64,000 nt of DNA from positions 2,728,001 through 2,792,000 of the forward strand of contig NZ_OY762512.1 in NCBI RefSeq assembly GCF_963665995.1. The letters are read 5' to 3'. The stretch is from Pleurocapsa sp. FMAR1. GTDB lineage: Bacteria; Cyanobacteriota; Cyanobacteriia; Cyanobacteriales; Xenococcaceae. This document shows positions 1-8,897 of this stretch, piece after piece. How positions within the stretch are numbered: the first letter of the stretch is position 1; each line of letters opens with the position of its first letter. The notes under the pieces are model-generated. The model did not search any database. It was not told the origin of the DNA and worked only from the letters and a program-made list of their open reading frames with translations. The position numbers were made by a program, and so were the translations under genes.

Positions 1-436
1 CCCAAAACAGTAAAACTAACCACAACAAACCAAGCCAAGGCTGAGGATAATTTATTAAATGTAACCCCGACCATAATTGCCAAATGCGAAACCCCGTGTA
101 AAGTGTTCCAATAATGACAACAACACTTTTACACAAAATACGACTAAAACCTGTTTCACTCGCTAACTGAACGACAACAGCCAATAAATAACAACTGAAA
201 AAGACTCGTACAATTGGCTGATTCCAGAAGACAATCCACATAACTAGAGGCAGAATTATCCCTACTAGCCCTGCAACCTTAGCCCAAACTCTAATAAATT
301 GGATCTGTGCATCGTTAAAAGCCATCACTGAGTTTAATGGTAGTTTTCCTTTTTTGACTAACCAACCATAACTCACGCTCAAAAAAGTGGCGATCGCACA
401 AAAAGAAAAGACTGTAAACCAGTTGTTAGGATTCAT
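1..436 (-). CDS. Membrane protein of unknown function, 3' end cut by the window edge
   Basis: I translated this from the reverse strand. It opens with ATG at 436 (MNPNNWFTVF) and stays open for 145 codons to base 1, so the C-terminus lies outside the window. The visible part has about four hydrophobic stretches: one at the N-terminus, then around residues 50-70, 75-90 and 105-145, separated by short loops with Lys and Arg. That is the pattern of a small polytopic inner-membrane protein. I recognise no family motif. The ATG is the first one after an AT-rich intergenic stretch shared with the divergent gene at 703. Confidence 0.7.
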   Translation of the reverse strand, partial: MNPNNWFTVFSFCAIATFLSVSYGWLVKKGKLPLNSVMAFNDAQIQFIRVWAKVAGLVGIILPLVMWIVFWNQPIVRVFFSCYLLAVVVQLASETGFSRILCKSVVVIIGTLYTGFRIWQLWSGLHLINYPQPWLGLLWLVLLFW

Positions 437-702
437 TGAATTATTATTTAACGTTTTCTGATTTTATTCTCTTTATTTCTATCGTACCTACCGCATACTG
501 TTCTTTCAATAACGCGATTGCACTACTTCAAACTACAATAAATAAACTCAATCTTGCTGCCACTCAAAGCAATCGTCAGCCGCAAATTTATCAGGCTCAC
601 TGTTAGCAATGTAAATTTCTTTAATTAGTAGTACAATGCTCCACTTTTAAGCAACAATAAAGATATCAGTAAATATACTGTTGTTTATAACGAGCCAGAA
701 AA

Positions 703-1227
703 ATGACTTATAAATTTCTACTAACAATATTTTTAACTAGCCTGAGTTTGATCGGTGTGTTGACACCAATAGCTGTCGCACAAGAACGCCCAAAATGTTA
801 CCTAATCGATAATTCTGGACAGCTAACAGATTTAACCGATATCTGCAATGCCAGTCAGAAGCGATCGCCTGAGACAGACCCTGCTACCAGTGAAAGTCAG
901 AATATTATTAACAATAACAATAATATTAGTATCGACTCCCAACCCCTAGACCCAGGGCTTTCGGTAGATGATAACGTATATATTTTAGGAGATAACAATC
1001 TTCCTGTTGAGTCCAGCTTTATTGATAGCTCTTACTACATTGATAACGGAATAGGTACGAACTATACAGCATATATAAGAAGCTATCAAGTTTCTCCTAC
1101 TTCGTTAGTCCGTGAGACACTTAGAGAGCAGGTATTTCAATTTGGTACTTACCCAAATAGTATTACTTCAACTCTCAGACAAGGGCGAGGCAGAGTTCCT
1201 TTTATTATTTATCGCTATCAAATCTAA
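703..1227 (+). CDS. Secreted hypothetical protein with cyanobacterial CYLID/LTDIC N-terminal motif
   Basis: The 174-residue product starts with a clear signal peptide (residues 1-26, cleavage probably after AVA) followed by QERPKCYLIDNSGQLTDLTD and a second Cys. This 'CYxID-xxGxxxDLxxxC' start recurs in small exported cyanobacterial proteins of unknown role; the two cysteines could form a disulfide. The rest is rich in Asn, Ser and Asp (a run of Asn near residues 70-75) and ends with a more basic segment. No enzyme motif is visible. It is probably periplasmic or extracellular. Transcribed alone, divergent from the gene at 436. Confidence 0.65.
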   Translation: MTYKFLLTIFLTSLSLIGVLTPIAVAQERPKCYLIDNSGQLTDLTDICNASQKRSPETDPATSESQNIINNNNNISIDSQPLDPGLSVDDNVYILGDNNLPVESSFIDSSYYIDNGIGTNYTAYIRSYQVSPTSLVRETLREQVFQFGTYPNSITSTLRQGRGRVPFIIYRYQI

Positions 1228-1235
1228 TTTTCTTA

Positions 1236-1379
1236 GAATCAACACCCGAACTAAAAGCCGAATCTGAAGTAAAGCCAACCGAAGCTGAATCTGCCAAAAC
1301 TACCAAATCTGAGGCTAAAGTAGTTACCACCCTGAAGAAAACTAAGGCAAGCAGAAAAAGTAACGGTTGGTCACGGTGA
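1236..1379 (+). pseudogene. Lys/Glu-rich coding remnant
   Basis: Directly behind the preceding gene, in another frame, a 47-codon stretch reads ESTPELKAESEVKPTEAES and ends KASRKSNGWSR before TGA. Its charged Glu/Lys/Ala/Thr composition is protein-like and unlike the AT-rich spacers, but it has no start codon of its own. It may be the displaced C-terminal tail of a larger gene. This is inference only. Confidence 0.3.
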
Positions 1380-1406
1380 ATATTAAAAATCTGATTACAT
1401 ACAGGC

Positions 1407-1868
1407 TCAATTGCGCCGATTATTACTCAAAAGATTACGAGCTAACAAACGAAATAACAAGACCGTTCCTATTCCCCAAACACCATTAACAATTAAAGCA
1501 GTAGCTACACCAGGCACTTGCCAACCACCGCCAACGGGTTCATCTTTAAGAGGTAAAACGATAAACCAATTAACTAAACTAGGGACTATTGCGCCCAATA
1601 ACAGTCCTGATAACCAGTAAGCAAGACCTTGAGTGCCAGAAATAGCGATCGCCAAAAGTATGCCCCAAACTCCTCCCCATAATGCCAAAGACAAAACGCG
1701 AGGGATACCGAAAGGAGGAGTTGGATTCGTAGCATAAGGAGTAAGATTATCGGCAGCCAACCCAATGTTTTTGAGCAGAATTAGCATTGGTTGATGAAAA
1801 ACTAAAACTGCCAAAAAACCAGCAACTAATGCCACAATAAGTATTGGTAAAGAATTTTTGTCGTTCAT
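1407..1868 (-). CDS. Four-helix membrane protein of unknown function
   Basis: The 153-residue product has four hydrophobic segments (about residues 8-25, 56-78, 84-105 and 120-142), typical of a small integral membrane protein. Loops contain Pro/Gly-rich stretches such as TPYATNPTPPFGIPRV and the C-terminus is basic (LARNLLSNNRRN), predicting a cytoplasmic tail. Similar short proteins occur in many cyanobacteria without assigned function. The ATG at 1868 is the only reasonable start. It is not clustered with genes of known role. Confidence 0.6.
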   Translation of the reverse strand: MNDKNSLPILIVALVAGFLAVLVFHQPMLILLKNIGLAADNLTPYATNPTPPFGIPRVLSLALWGGVWGILLAIAISGTQGLAYWLSGLLLGAIVPSLVNWFIVLPLKDEPVGGGWQVPGVATALIVNGVWGIGTVLLFRLLARNLLSNNRRN

Positions 1869-1984
1869 CTTTATAAAGTCTCAAAAAACTGATATTAATA
1901 TTATTCGTATCTTCCGCAGCACTTAATTAGAGGGCGTTGCTGAATTGAAGTATGATTTAGAAGAAATGCGATCGCCTTGTCTGT

Positions 1985-2095
1985 GAATAATTTGTCCATG
2001 AAGCAGTAAAAATTAAAAAAGAAGAACTCTTGCCTATTTGTTCTGCAACCTTGTCAACTTCTTTGGCGATGATAATACTGCGATCGCTAAAGCCG
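1985..2095 (-). pseudogene. Possible aldo/keto reductase remnant
   Basis: In the gap 1869-2271 the reverse strand encodes IIIAKEVDKVAEQIGKSSS followed by a degraded tail with a TASWTNYS-like stretch. This resembles the segment of aldo/keto reductases normally written 'xIAxEVxxVAxEIGxSPxQVALxWL'. No start, NADPH site or catalytic Tyr/Lys is present, so it can only be a fragment. The same gap carries AGGGCGTTGCTGAATT near 1931, which looks like a decayed insertion-sequence end. Low certainty. Confidence 0.25.
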
Positions 2096-2271
2096 AATAT
2101 TCTTAAATATTCGTAACTATAACCAAGACTCGAATTTATACTAACTATACGCTGCTGTTAATCAAGAAACGCGATCGCGGATAGAAATAATATCGCTTTC
2201 TCCTAGTAATTCATCTCATTTGAATTGATCGAGCAAAGTTTTTGCTGGCAATTTGCGATCGACTCATTATT

Positions 2272-2829
2272 TTACAGAAGATCGAAAAGACTAAAGTTGT
2301 AGCCGACACCCAAAAGTAAGCCTACATCAGTATCATCTTCACCAAAGCCCAAATTAAGACGGACTGTCCCTGTAACTCTTGATAATATAGGTATATCAAC
2401 TCCTGTAGTCACTAAGCCATCGACATTAAAGTCGCCAAAAAAATCTTCTATTGCTATTCCACCACCAACAAAAGGGTAAATAAAATCTAAATCACTGGTA
2501 AAAGATTTAAAGACAGGAACGCCAAAGGTTAAGGCAAAAGTGCTGACGTTATTGCCGCCAAAAATAGTTGAAGTGTGAAGAGATATGTTTTTTGTAAAAG
2601 CAGTTTTACCTACTAAAGAGAAGCCTCCGTCTCCTAAAGCCGTTTTTGACCCACTAATACCAATATTGCCACCTAAACCAATGTAGCTGCGTGTCGGTTT
2701 ATCTTTTTTTTGTTTCTTTGCTTCTGTTTCTTCATTGGTTTGCGCCAAAACAGTATCTGCTGTTTTTAGTACTATAAAAGCTGTCTCTATAAAGAGACAT
2801 AAAAACAAAAAGACAATTTTATTTTTCAT
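2272..2829 (-). CDS. Exported beta-barrel-like protein of unknown function
   Basis: The 185-residue product has a signal peptide (hydrophobic residues 5-25, ending VLAQ), a short charged linker (residues 30-45, EETEAKKQKKDKPTRS), then alternating strands rich in Gly and aromatic residues: YIGLGGNIGISG, FSLVGKTAF, VGLLLGVGYNFSLFDLL. The protein ends in an aromatic/hydrophobic strand, as small outer-membrane barrels do. It may be an outer-membrane or periplasmic protein. No specific family is recognised. It stands alone between a decayed region and a divergent gene at 2998. Confidence 0.6.
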   Translation of the reverse strand: MKNKIVFLFLCLFIETAFIVLKTADTVLAQTNEETEAKKQKKDKPTRSYIGLGGNIGISGSKTALGDGGFSLVGKTAFTKNISLHTSTIFGGNNVSTFALTFGVPVFKSFTSDLDFIYPFVGGGIAIEDFFGDFNVDGLVTTGVDIPILSRVTGTVRLNLGFGEDDTDVGLLLGVGYNFSLFDLL

Positions 2830-2997
2830 AATCTAACACTACATTATAGATCCTGCTTATATTTGATATGTCGCTCGGTTATTATAGGCAATTATCTGCC
2901 ATTGCATCCAATAAAGTTTGCAAGTCCTGATGTTCTTCAGGATTTACATGGCGATCGCTTTAACTGAAATATTAACCTAAAACTAATTTGGAAACTA

Positions 2998-3393
2998 ATG
3001 CCAGGCGAAACCAATCTAAAGGCTTTGTTAAAATCCATGCAGCCTGTTCTCTGTTCAGGGGAGTATGTTTTTTGCAGCGTCAATAATCAAAATCATAGCT
3101 TTTCTCACCTCGATCCTATTGGGCAATTCCGAGAAAATGAGGGGTTGACTCTGATTCTAGAACGAGAACAGGCTGATACAGCCAATTTGTCTTACACATC
3201 AGTCTTTTCGATGATCACTCTTTCGATCCATTCTAGTTTGGAAGCAGTTGGTTTTCTTGCTGCGATCGCTAACAAATTAGCCGAACATAATATCAGCGTA
3301 AATCCAGTTTCGGCTTATTACCACGATCATTTATTTGTCCCTGCTTCACGCGCTAAAGAGACAATGAAGTTGCTTCACGAGTTTTCAAACTGA
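2998..3393 (+). CDS. ACT-domain protein (COG3602-like)
   Basis: The 131-residue product matches the small stand-alone ACT-domain family. The N-terminal half begins MPGETNLKALLKSMQPVL and has the typical 'GEYVFCSV' strand. The second half carries the ACT fold with ITLSIHSSLEAVGFLAAIAN, then ISVNPVSAYYHDHLFVP. ACT domains bind small ligands, often amino acids. Family members are usually annotated as ACT-domain or amino-acid-binding proteins with no confirmed target. Length is normal for the family. Start is the ATG at 2998. Monocistronic. Confidence 0.8.
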   Translation: MPGETNLKALLKSMQPVLCSGEYVFCSVNNQNHSFSHLDPIGQFRENEGLTLILEREQADTANLSYTSVFSMITLSIHSSLEAVGFLAAIANKLAEHNISVNPVSAYYHDHLFVPASRAKETMKLLHEFSN

Positions 3394-3561
3394 AATAGGA
3401 TCTTATTTTTATTTTTAATATAGCGATCGCATCTGCTCTTTTTCTTCAGCTTTAACTTGCTACCAATAATTGGACAGATTCAACTAGTCATAAAACTACA
3501 AAGCTGTCTTGCATAATTCATTTTGTTATTATAATGATTGCTATAATATTGTGCTGATTTT

Positions 3562-3831
3562 ATGTATACACTCAAGTTAGCTACAGTAGGATCTTCAACA
3601 GGAGTTGTTATTCCTAAAGAAATGCTCAAAAGCATGAAGCTAGAGAAAGGAGATTTTCTTTATGCAGTAGAAACTGCCGAAGGATATGTTTTAACTCCTT
3701 ACAATCGAGAAGTGGAGGCACAAATTCAAAAAGGTCGCGTCTTTATGAAGCAGTATCGAGAAACTTTTAAAGCCTTAGCAGTATTGATTAATTTACGACT
3801 CAAATTTTGGTCAAAAAGTAGTTTCAATTAA
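3562..3831 (+). CDS. AbrB/MazE-type antitoxin with altered C-terminus
   Basis: Residues 1-50 form a SpoVT/AbrB swapped-hairpin DNA-binding domain: LKLATVGSSTGVVIPKEMLK followed by LEKGDFLYAVETAEGYVLTPY. Such proteins act as antitoxins or transcription regulators. In relatives the protein ends soon after a 'MxxYRxxxxxLA' helix; here MKQYRETFKALA is followed by about 18 unrelated residues (VLINLRLKFWSKSSFN), so the end looks like a frameshift or fusion into neighbouring DNA. No toxin gene follows; instead the DUF433 gene runs in on the opposite strand and overlaps by 8 bases. Confidence 0.75.
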   Translation: MYTLKLATVGSSTGVVIPKEMLKSMKLEKGDFLYAVETAEGYVLTPYNREVEAQIQKGRVFMKQYRETFKALAVLINLRLKFWSKSSFN

Positions 3832-4054
3832 TATTTACAGAAGCAACTAAACGATGTTCGCGATCGGCAGCAAATTCCAAACAGGCTTTGATATCCTCCT
3901 CGGTCAATTTAGAAAAGTCGTCTATAATTTCATCATGAGACATTCCAGAAGCTAACCAGCCTAAAACATCGTAGACAGTAATCCTCATTCGTCTAACACA
4001 GGGCTTTCCTCCTCGTTTATCTGGTTCAATTGTAATTAAGTCGTGATAGCCCAT
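3824..4054 (-). CDS. DUF433 domain protein, antitoxin-like, partner missing
   Basis: The 76-residue product is a complete DUF433 protein: ITIEPDKRGGKPCVRRMRIT, VYDVLGWLASGMS, then EIIDDFSKLTEEDIKACLEFAADREHRL. DUF433 proteins have a helix-turn-helix fold and commonly sit upstream of a DUF5615 (PIN-like) gene as a probable toxin-antitoxin pair. Here the position where the partner should lie, below 3824, holds the AbrB-type gene on the other strand instead. The gene is therefore an orphan. Start ATG at 4054 fits the family N-terminus (MGYHDLITIEP). Confidence 0.8.
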   Translation of the reverse strand: MGYHDLITIEPDKRGGKPCVRRMRITVYDVLGWLASGMSHDEIIDDFSKLTEEDIKACLEFAADREHRLVASVNIN

Positions 4055-4177
4055 GACTGCAAAAACATATTTTTATCATTAGCTATACTTTATCAAAAAA
4101 TAGTAATGAGATGAAGAGCGAGCGCATCTTCTCTTTTTACTCGGCTTCAACTAACTGCTATTTAATTCCCAAGAATT

Positions 4178-6601
4178 ATGTCTGTAAGATTATTACTGAT
4201 AGAAGATTTATTTAACCTCGAACAGATTGGACGTTATTATGGCGGGGCTTATAGTTTTTCTCCAGATGGTAAAACGTTAGCCTATGTAGTCCAAAGAGCC
4301 AAAGCAACTACTAAAAATCACAAACAAGATTTTTTACATGATAATGATCGCGCCGACATTTGGCTGGCAGATTTGGCAACTTCTAAATCATTCAATCTCA
4401 CCAAGGGTATAGAAGAAGATGTCGGTTATTGGTCGCCAGCTTGGTCGCCCGATGGCAAACACTTAGCTATGTTATCTACTAAGGGAGGTAATGTTACTCT
4501 CTGGGCTTGGTCGCAAGCTACAGAAAGTTTTCAGCAGCTTACTTCAAGAGGAGTTAACTCTGAAGATGCAACATATTGCCCTTACGTTTGGATTTCCAAC
4601 AAAGAGATTATCTGTACGGTTTTAGCAGAAGGTGAAAAACCCTGGGGAATGATTGTCGAAACAGACTCTCCACAAAAGGCATGGCAAGGATCGCAAACAG
4701 CCAATAGAGGGAAAGAAGTAACTGTTAGTGTTTTAAAAAGTGGTGTTGCAGTCGATCTTAGTAAACGCGATCCAAAAACATCGATTGTAGTTAATATTGG
4801 CGATCCGTTAGGATACGCGCAGCGTAGTTGCACTACCAAAACTCTGTTTACGGCTAATACCCAAGAATATACCCTTTCTGGCGATAAAAACTGGCTTGCT
4901 TGTCTAGAAACAGTAGATATTCGACAGCCACAAGCCGATTTATCCCTCAATTTAGAGTTTGCTGAAAGATACGCCCTTAGGCTTATTTCTTTACAAGATC
5001 GAGAACCAAAAAGATTAGAAGTAAGTAACGATGTATTGGCAGATTCTTTGTGTTGGTCGCCAGATAGTCAACAATTAGCTTTTATCGGTTATGAAGACAA
5101 ACGAGATCGCCCGCCACAGATTTATATTTACGATTGTCAGAATAATACAGTGCAAACTTGGGGTAGCAAAATTAATGCTGCACCTTTAATTAGAAATAAA
5201 CCCCGTCTACTCTGGGCGGTAGATAATACATTACTGGTTTACGCTGCACAGAAAGAGGCTCAACCCACTCCCCAAAACAGCTATGATTGGTGGTTAGTAC
5301 GGTTTAATAGCGAACCAATTTGTTTGACCGCAGACCTAGAGACACCCCCAGTAGAATTATTAGCAGAGGTAGGAAGTAAATCATTTGTCGGACTTGTTGA
5401 GGGTAATCTTTGGCGTATTAGACTTAAGAACAATCCTCTAGAGAATATTACTACTGAATTAGAAGCAAAATTAACCGCAATTGTTTACCCAGGAGATACC
5501 AGCAGAGGAGATACTCAAGTAGTTTCTACCAAACAAGAATTTACTAAGATTATAGTGAGTACGGAGGTAGAAGAACAGACCGAATTTTATCAAATCGACC
5601 TAGTAGAAGACACCTGGAAACTGTTAGAGAAACCACAACCAAAAGCCCAAGTAGCAGCATACGAATCTCAAACAGATACAGTGATTTTTACTGCTAGCGA
5701 TAATACGGGGACTTATCTCTGGTCTTCTCATAACTCAAAAATTAATTGTTTTTTAGAAACCAATACTTTTCTGCGTGATATTAAACTAGGTCAACTACGC
5801 CAAATAGAATATACCAGCTTAGACGGGGAAAAACTTAGGGCGCAACTTATTTTACCGCCAGACTATGACTCAGAATGCACTTATCCTGTAATAACAGAGG
5901 TTTACCCAGGCTGGGTTATTAGTCCTACCCCTCATCCTTCTTGCGAACTTAACTTTGTTAGCCCTCTCAATTTTCAACTGGCAGCAGCCCAGGGTTATGT
6001 ATTCCTGCAACCCAGTATTCCCCTTAAACCAGAAGGAGAAGCAGACGATCCAATGTTAAAGTTACTCCAGGTCGTCTTACCCGCAGTGGAAAAAGCGATC
6101 GCTCTTAACATTGCCGATCCTGAACGACTTTATTTAATGGGTCACAGTTTTGGTGGTTATGCCGTTTATGGTCTGATTACTCAAACCCATCGCTTTAAAG
6201 CAGCAGTATCCTTGGCGGGACTTGCCAATCTTGTTAGTTTGTATGGTGCATTCGACCCTAGATTTCGCTATCGAGAAAATGCCCACGAAGATTTTTTTCA
6301 GGGCATACTGCTTGAATCTGGTCAAACAGCAATGGGTAATCCACCCTGGAAAAATTTGGGGCGTTATCTCCGTAACAGTCCCATTTTTGCAGTAGATCGC
6401 GTGCAAACCCCTCTAATGATTATTCAAGGAGACATGGATTACGTACCCATCCAGCAAGGAGAAGAATTTTTTGCCAGCCTCTACCGTCAGGGAAAACGAG
6501 CCGAATTTGTGCGTTATTGGGGAGAAGGTCATGTTCTTTCCAGCCCTGCCAATATTAAGGATATGTGGGAGCGCATTTTTGCTTGGTTTGGAGACTTTTA
6601 A
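4178..6601 (+). CDS. S9 family peptidase (prolyl oligopeptidase / acylaminoacyl peptidase type)
   Basis: The 807-residue product has an N-terminal beta-propeller with WD40-like/TolB-like repeats (YSFSPDGKTLAYV near residue 25, WSPAWSPDGKHLAML near 90, LCWSPDSQQLAFIGY near 290) and a C-terminal alpha/beta-hydrolase domain from about residue 550. The nucleophile lies in GHSFGGYAVYG (near 655), the acid in QGDMDYVPIQQGEEF (near 750) and the histidine in GEGHVLSSPANI (near 785), so the catalytic triad is complete. It should cleave short peptides or remove acylated N-terminal residues. No signal peptide, so probably cytoplasmic. Monocistronic, followed by the deaminase gene after 118 bases. Confidence 0.85.
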   Translation: MSVRLLLIEDLFNLEQIGRYYGGAYSFSPDGKTLAYVVQRAKATTKNHKQDFLHDNDRADIWLADLATSKSFNLTKGIEEDVGYWSPAWSPDGKHLAMLSTKGGNVTLWAWSQATESFQQLTSRGVNSEDATYCPYVWISNKEIICTVLAEGEKPWGMIVETDSPQKAWQGSQTANRGKEVTVSVLKSGVAVDLSKRDPKTSIVVNIGDPLGYAQRSCTTKTLFTANTQEYTLSGDKNWLACLETVDIRQPQADLSLNLEFAERYALRLISLQDREPKRLEVSNDVLADSLCWSPDSQQLAFIGYEDKRDRPPQIYIYDCQNNTVQTWGSKINAAPLIRNKPRLLWAVDNTLLVYAAQKEAQPTPQNSYDWWLVRFNSEPICLTADLETPPVELLAEVGSKSFVGLVEGNLWRIRLKNNPLENITTELEAKLTAIVYPGDTSRGDTQVVSTKQEFTKIIVSTEVEEQTEFYQIDLVEDTWKLLEKPQPKAQVAAYESQTDTVIFTASDNTGTYLWSSHNSKINCFLETNTFLRDIKLGQLRQIEYTSLDGEKLRAQLILPPDYDSECTYPVITEVYPGWVISPTPHPSCELNFVSPLNFQLAAAQGYVFLQPSIPLKPEGEADDPMLKLLQVVLPAVEKAIALNIADPERLYLMGHSFGGYAVYGLITQTHRFKAAVSLAGLANLVSLYGAFDPRFRYRENAHEDFFQGILLESGQTAMGNPPWKNLGRYLRNSPIFAVDRVQTPLMIIQGDMDYVPIQQGEEFFASLYRQGKRAEFVRYWGEGHVLSSPANIKDMWERIFAWFGDF

Positions 6602-6719
6602 TCTAATGAAGCTCAATAATCTTCAAATATAACTGCAAGTATCTTTGCTATAAAGTAAAAGCGATCGCCTTATCTCCTGTCTCTATTAGAATACTTATAT
6701 TCCTCATCTCCTCAAATAA

Positions 6720-8081
6720 ATGCCTACCCTACTTGTCAAAAATATTCATACTTTAGTAACAATGAATGATCGCCGTCGCGAGATTCGTCACGGTGCTTTA
6801 TTAGTCAGGGATAACGTTATCGAACAGGTAGGGACAACAAAAGAATTACCCAATACTGCTGATGAAGTTTTAGATTTACAAGACAGACATATAGTTTTAC
6901 CTGGTTTAGTCAATACCCATCATCATTTCTTTCAAAACCTAACTCGTGTAACTCCCGCAGGGCAAAATGGCGATTTGTTTGAGTGGTTAACAGCGCACTA
7001 TCCTTTGTGGTCAAACTTAACTGCGGAAGGAATGTACTATAGTTCCCAGTTGGCAGCAGCAGAACTAATTCTATCAGGCTGTACTACTGCCAGCGATCAT
7101 CATTATTTATTTCCCAATGACTGCACCCTCGATGAGCAAATCCGCGCTGTCGGGGGCATTGGCTTGCGGTTTCATGCCAGTCGGGGCAGTATGAGCGTCG
7201 GGGAAAGTAATGGCGGTTTGCCTCCAGATTTTTTAGTTGAAAAAGAAGCAGATATCTTAAAAGATTCGCAGCGATTAATCGAACAGTATCACGATAACGA
7301 TCGCTATTCTATGGTGAGAATCGTCCTTGCGCCCTGTTCGCCATTCTCCGTATCTCAAGATTTAATGAAAGAGTCGGCTGCAATGGCGAGAAGTTATCCA
7401 GGGGTAAGACTCCATACCCATCTAGCAGAAACCAAAGGGGATGTGGAGTATAGCCTGTCTAAGTTTAATCTAACTCCTGGAGACTATGCAGAGTCAGTCG
7501 GCTGGCTGGGGGATGATGTCTGGCACGCTCACTGTGTTAAGTTAAGCGATCGCTCTATTGATAAGTTTGGTCAAACTGGTACTGGAGTGGCACACTGTCC
7601 CTGTAGCAATATGCGTTTGGCTAGCGGTATTGCACCTATCCGTAAAATGCTTAATGCCAATGTTCCTGTAGGCTTGGGCGTAGACGGTGCAGCTTCTAAT
7701 GATGCCACAAACTTATTCCATGAAGCCCGCCAAGCTTTTCTTCTCGCCCGCGTCAAAGATGAAGATGCTTCAGTAATGACTGCCCGTGATGCCTTAGAGA
7801 TTGCTACTAAAGGCGGTGCGAAGGTTTTAGGCAGAAACGATATTGGCTATCTAGCACCAGGGATGGCAGCAGATTTTGTTGCGGTTGATTTAGATAAGCC
7901 TGGTTTTGTCGGAACACAACAAGATCCTGTTGCTGCATTAATTTACTGTCAAACTGATTATGTAGACTACAGCTTTATTAATGGTCAAAAAATTGTGGAT
8001 CGAGGTAATTTAACTACTATTGAGTTTAAGCAAATAATCGAAAAGAGCAATCAAATTGCAGTAAAATTAGCTTCCAAATAA
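6720..8081 (+). CDS. 8-oxoguanine deaminase (amidohydrolase superfamily)
   Basis: The 453-residue product is an ATZ/TRZ-type metal-dependent hydrolase. Metal and substrate motifs are in order: LVNTHHHFFQNLTR (near residue 68), CTTASDHHYLFP (near 120), LHTHLAETKGDVEY (near 235), WHAHCVKLSD (near 270), CPCSNMRLASGI and GLGVDGAASND (near 320). The combination NTHHHxxQNLTR with CPCSNMRLASG is characteristic of 8-oxoguanine deaminase, which turns 8-oxoguanine into urate; hydroxyatrazine hydrolases are close relatives. It may remove oxidised purine, relevant for a phototroph. A guanine deaminase gene lies 1.1 kb downstream on the other strand. Confidence 0.8.
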   Translation: MPTLLVKNIHTLVTMNDRRREIRHGALLVRDNVIEQVGTTKELPNTADEVLDLQDRHIVLPGLVNTHHHFFQNLTRVTPAGQNGDLFEWLTAHYPLWSNLTAEGMYYSSQLAAAELILSGCTTASDHHYLFPNDCTLDEQIRAVGGIGLRFHASRGSMSVGESNGGLPPDFLVEKEADILKDSQRLIEQYHDNDRYSMVRIVLAPCSPFSVSQDLMKESAAMARSYPGVRLHTHLAETKGDVEYSLSKFNLTPGDYAESVGWLGDDVWHAHCVKLSDRSIDKFGQTGTGVAHCPCSNMRLASGIAPIRKMLNANVPVGLGVDGAASNDATNLFHEARQAFLLARVKDEDASVMTARDALEIATKGGAKVLGRNDIGYLAPGMAADFVAVDLDKPGFVGTQQDPVAALIYCQTDYVDYSFINGQKIVDRGNLTTIEFKQIIEKSNQIAVKLASK

Positions 8082-8173
8082 TTGCTTTTTTCAGCTTTCT
8101 CTCCACTGTATTGCAGAGACTACCCACATATTCTCATTAATCTCTTTTCAACAAGCGCGCTATTCCACGTACT

Positions 8174-8714
8174 TCAATTAAGCAAAATTTCTCCATAAAC
8201 ATCAACATTATCTATAAAAGAGTTATCGGCATCAGTAGCAAAATTGTTACTAAATTCAGGTAATGATTTTAAAGAAGCAACTAGAGAGCGATCGCACCCT
8301 CTTGGAGACCCCCTAAAGGGTTCAACAGTTTGCTCGCCCTCGACAATAACCTCAACGGGGGGAACCCCCGCAACGGTTTTGTCTCGCAACGGGGGAAACC
8401 CCCCTTCGGGTTCAGCAGTTTCTTTAAGCGGGGGAACCCCGCCAACGAACTGCTTCACCGCAACGCAACTGTCTCACCGCGTCGCCGTCAGAGCGGGTGG
8501 AAACGGCTCTGTTCAAGAGCCTTGTTCCACACCCGCTAGCAAGGGAATGCTCCAATCGACAGTCGCTATAACGGGTCGCTGTCTCGCTATTTGCTTGTTG
8601 TGCTAAAGCTTCGGTAACCATAAAAATAGCACCGCCTTTTCCTTGATTTATCCCGTTGCCAGCGATCGCCGCTCTCAACGAACCTGAACCTCGATCATCA
8701 GTAGTAGTAACCAT
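8174..8714 (-). pseudogene. Short surface-protein fragment split by a 288-bp repeat element
   Basis: Reading right to left, the reverse strand starts VTTTDDRGSGSLRAAI, a motif found near the start of large beta-helix or cadherin-like exported proteins, then runs to MVTEALAQQANS. The frame is broken by the repeat at 8296-8583 and resumes as DRSLVASLKSLPEFSNN to the stop at 8174. Removing the repeat plus one copy of the flanking TCGC restores one uninterrupted 82-codon frame. It lacks a signal peptide and most of any parent protein, so it was already a fragment before the insertion. Confidence 0.55.
8296..8583. repeat. 288-bp palindrome-rich repeat element flanked by TCGC
   Basis: GC-rich block inside an AT-rich region, made of nested inverted repeats (GGGGGGAACCCCC, ACGGGGGAAACCCCCC, GCGGGGGAACCCCGC). 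It is bordered by TCGC at 8292-8295 and 8584-8587; the joined empty site would be a HIP1-like GCGATCGC. Its 3' part shares a core of about 70 bases with the insertion at 27457-27693: CACCGCGTCGCCG, GGGTGGAAACGGCTC, GTTCCACACCCGCTAGCAAG. Open frames through it are translation shadows. Confidence 0.75.
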
Positions 8715-8897
8715 AATTCAAGTTGGAATTAAGTCTATTTCTACTTCTACTGCTATTGCTGAAGTAATTCCTAATTCAATCCAGAGCAAAATTGATAACC
8801 TAAATAGTCTTAATATATTCACCGACCTCAATAAATTAGATACAATGACCATAAATTAAATTAGTTTTCAGTAGCCTTTGCTACTTTTATACAAAAT

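Noticed and set aside
8244-8606. Plus-strand ORFs in the 8.3-8.6 kb repeat
   Set aside because: They translate the palindromic repeat element and have no homologous look.
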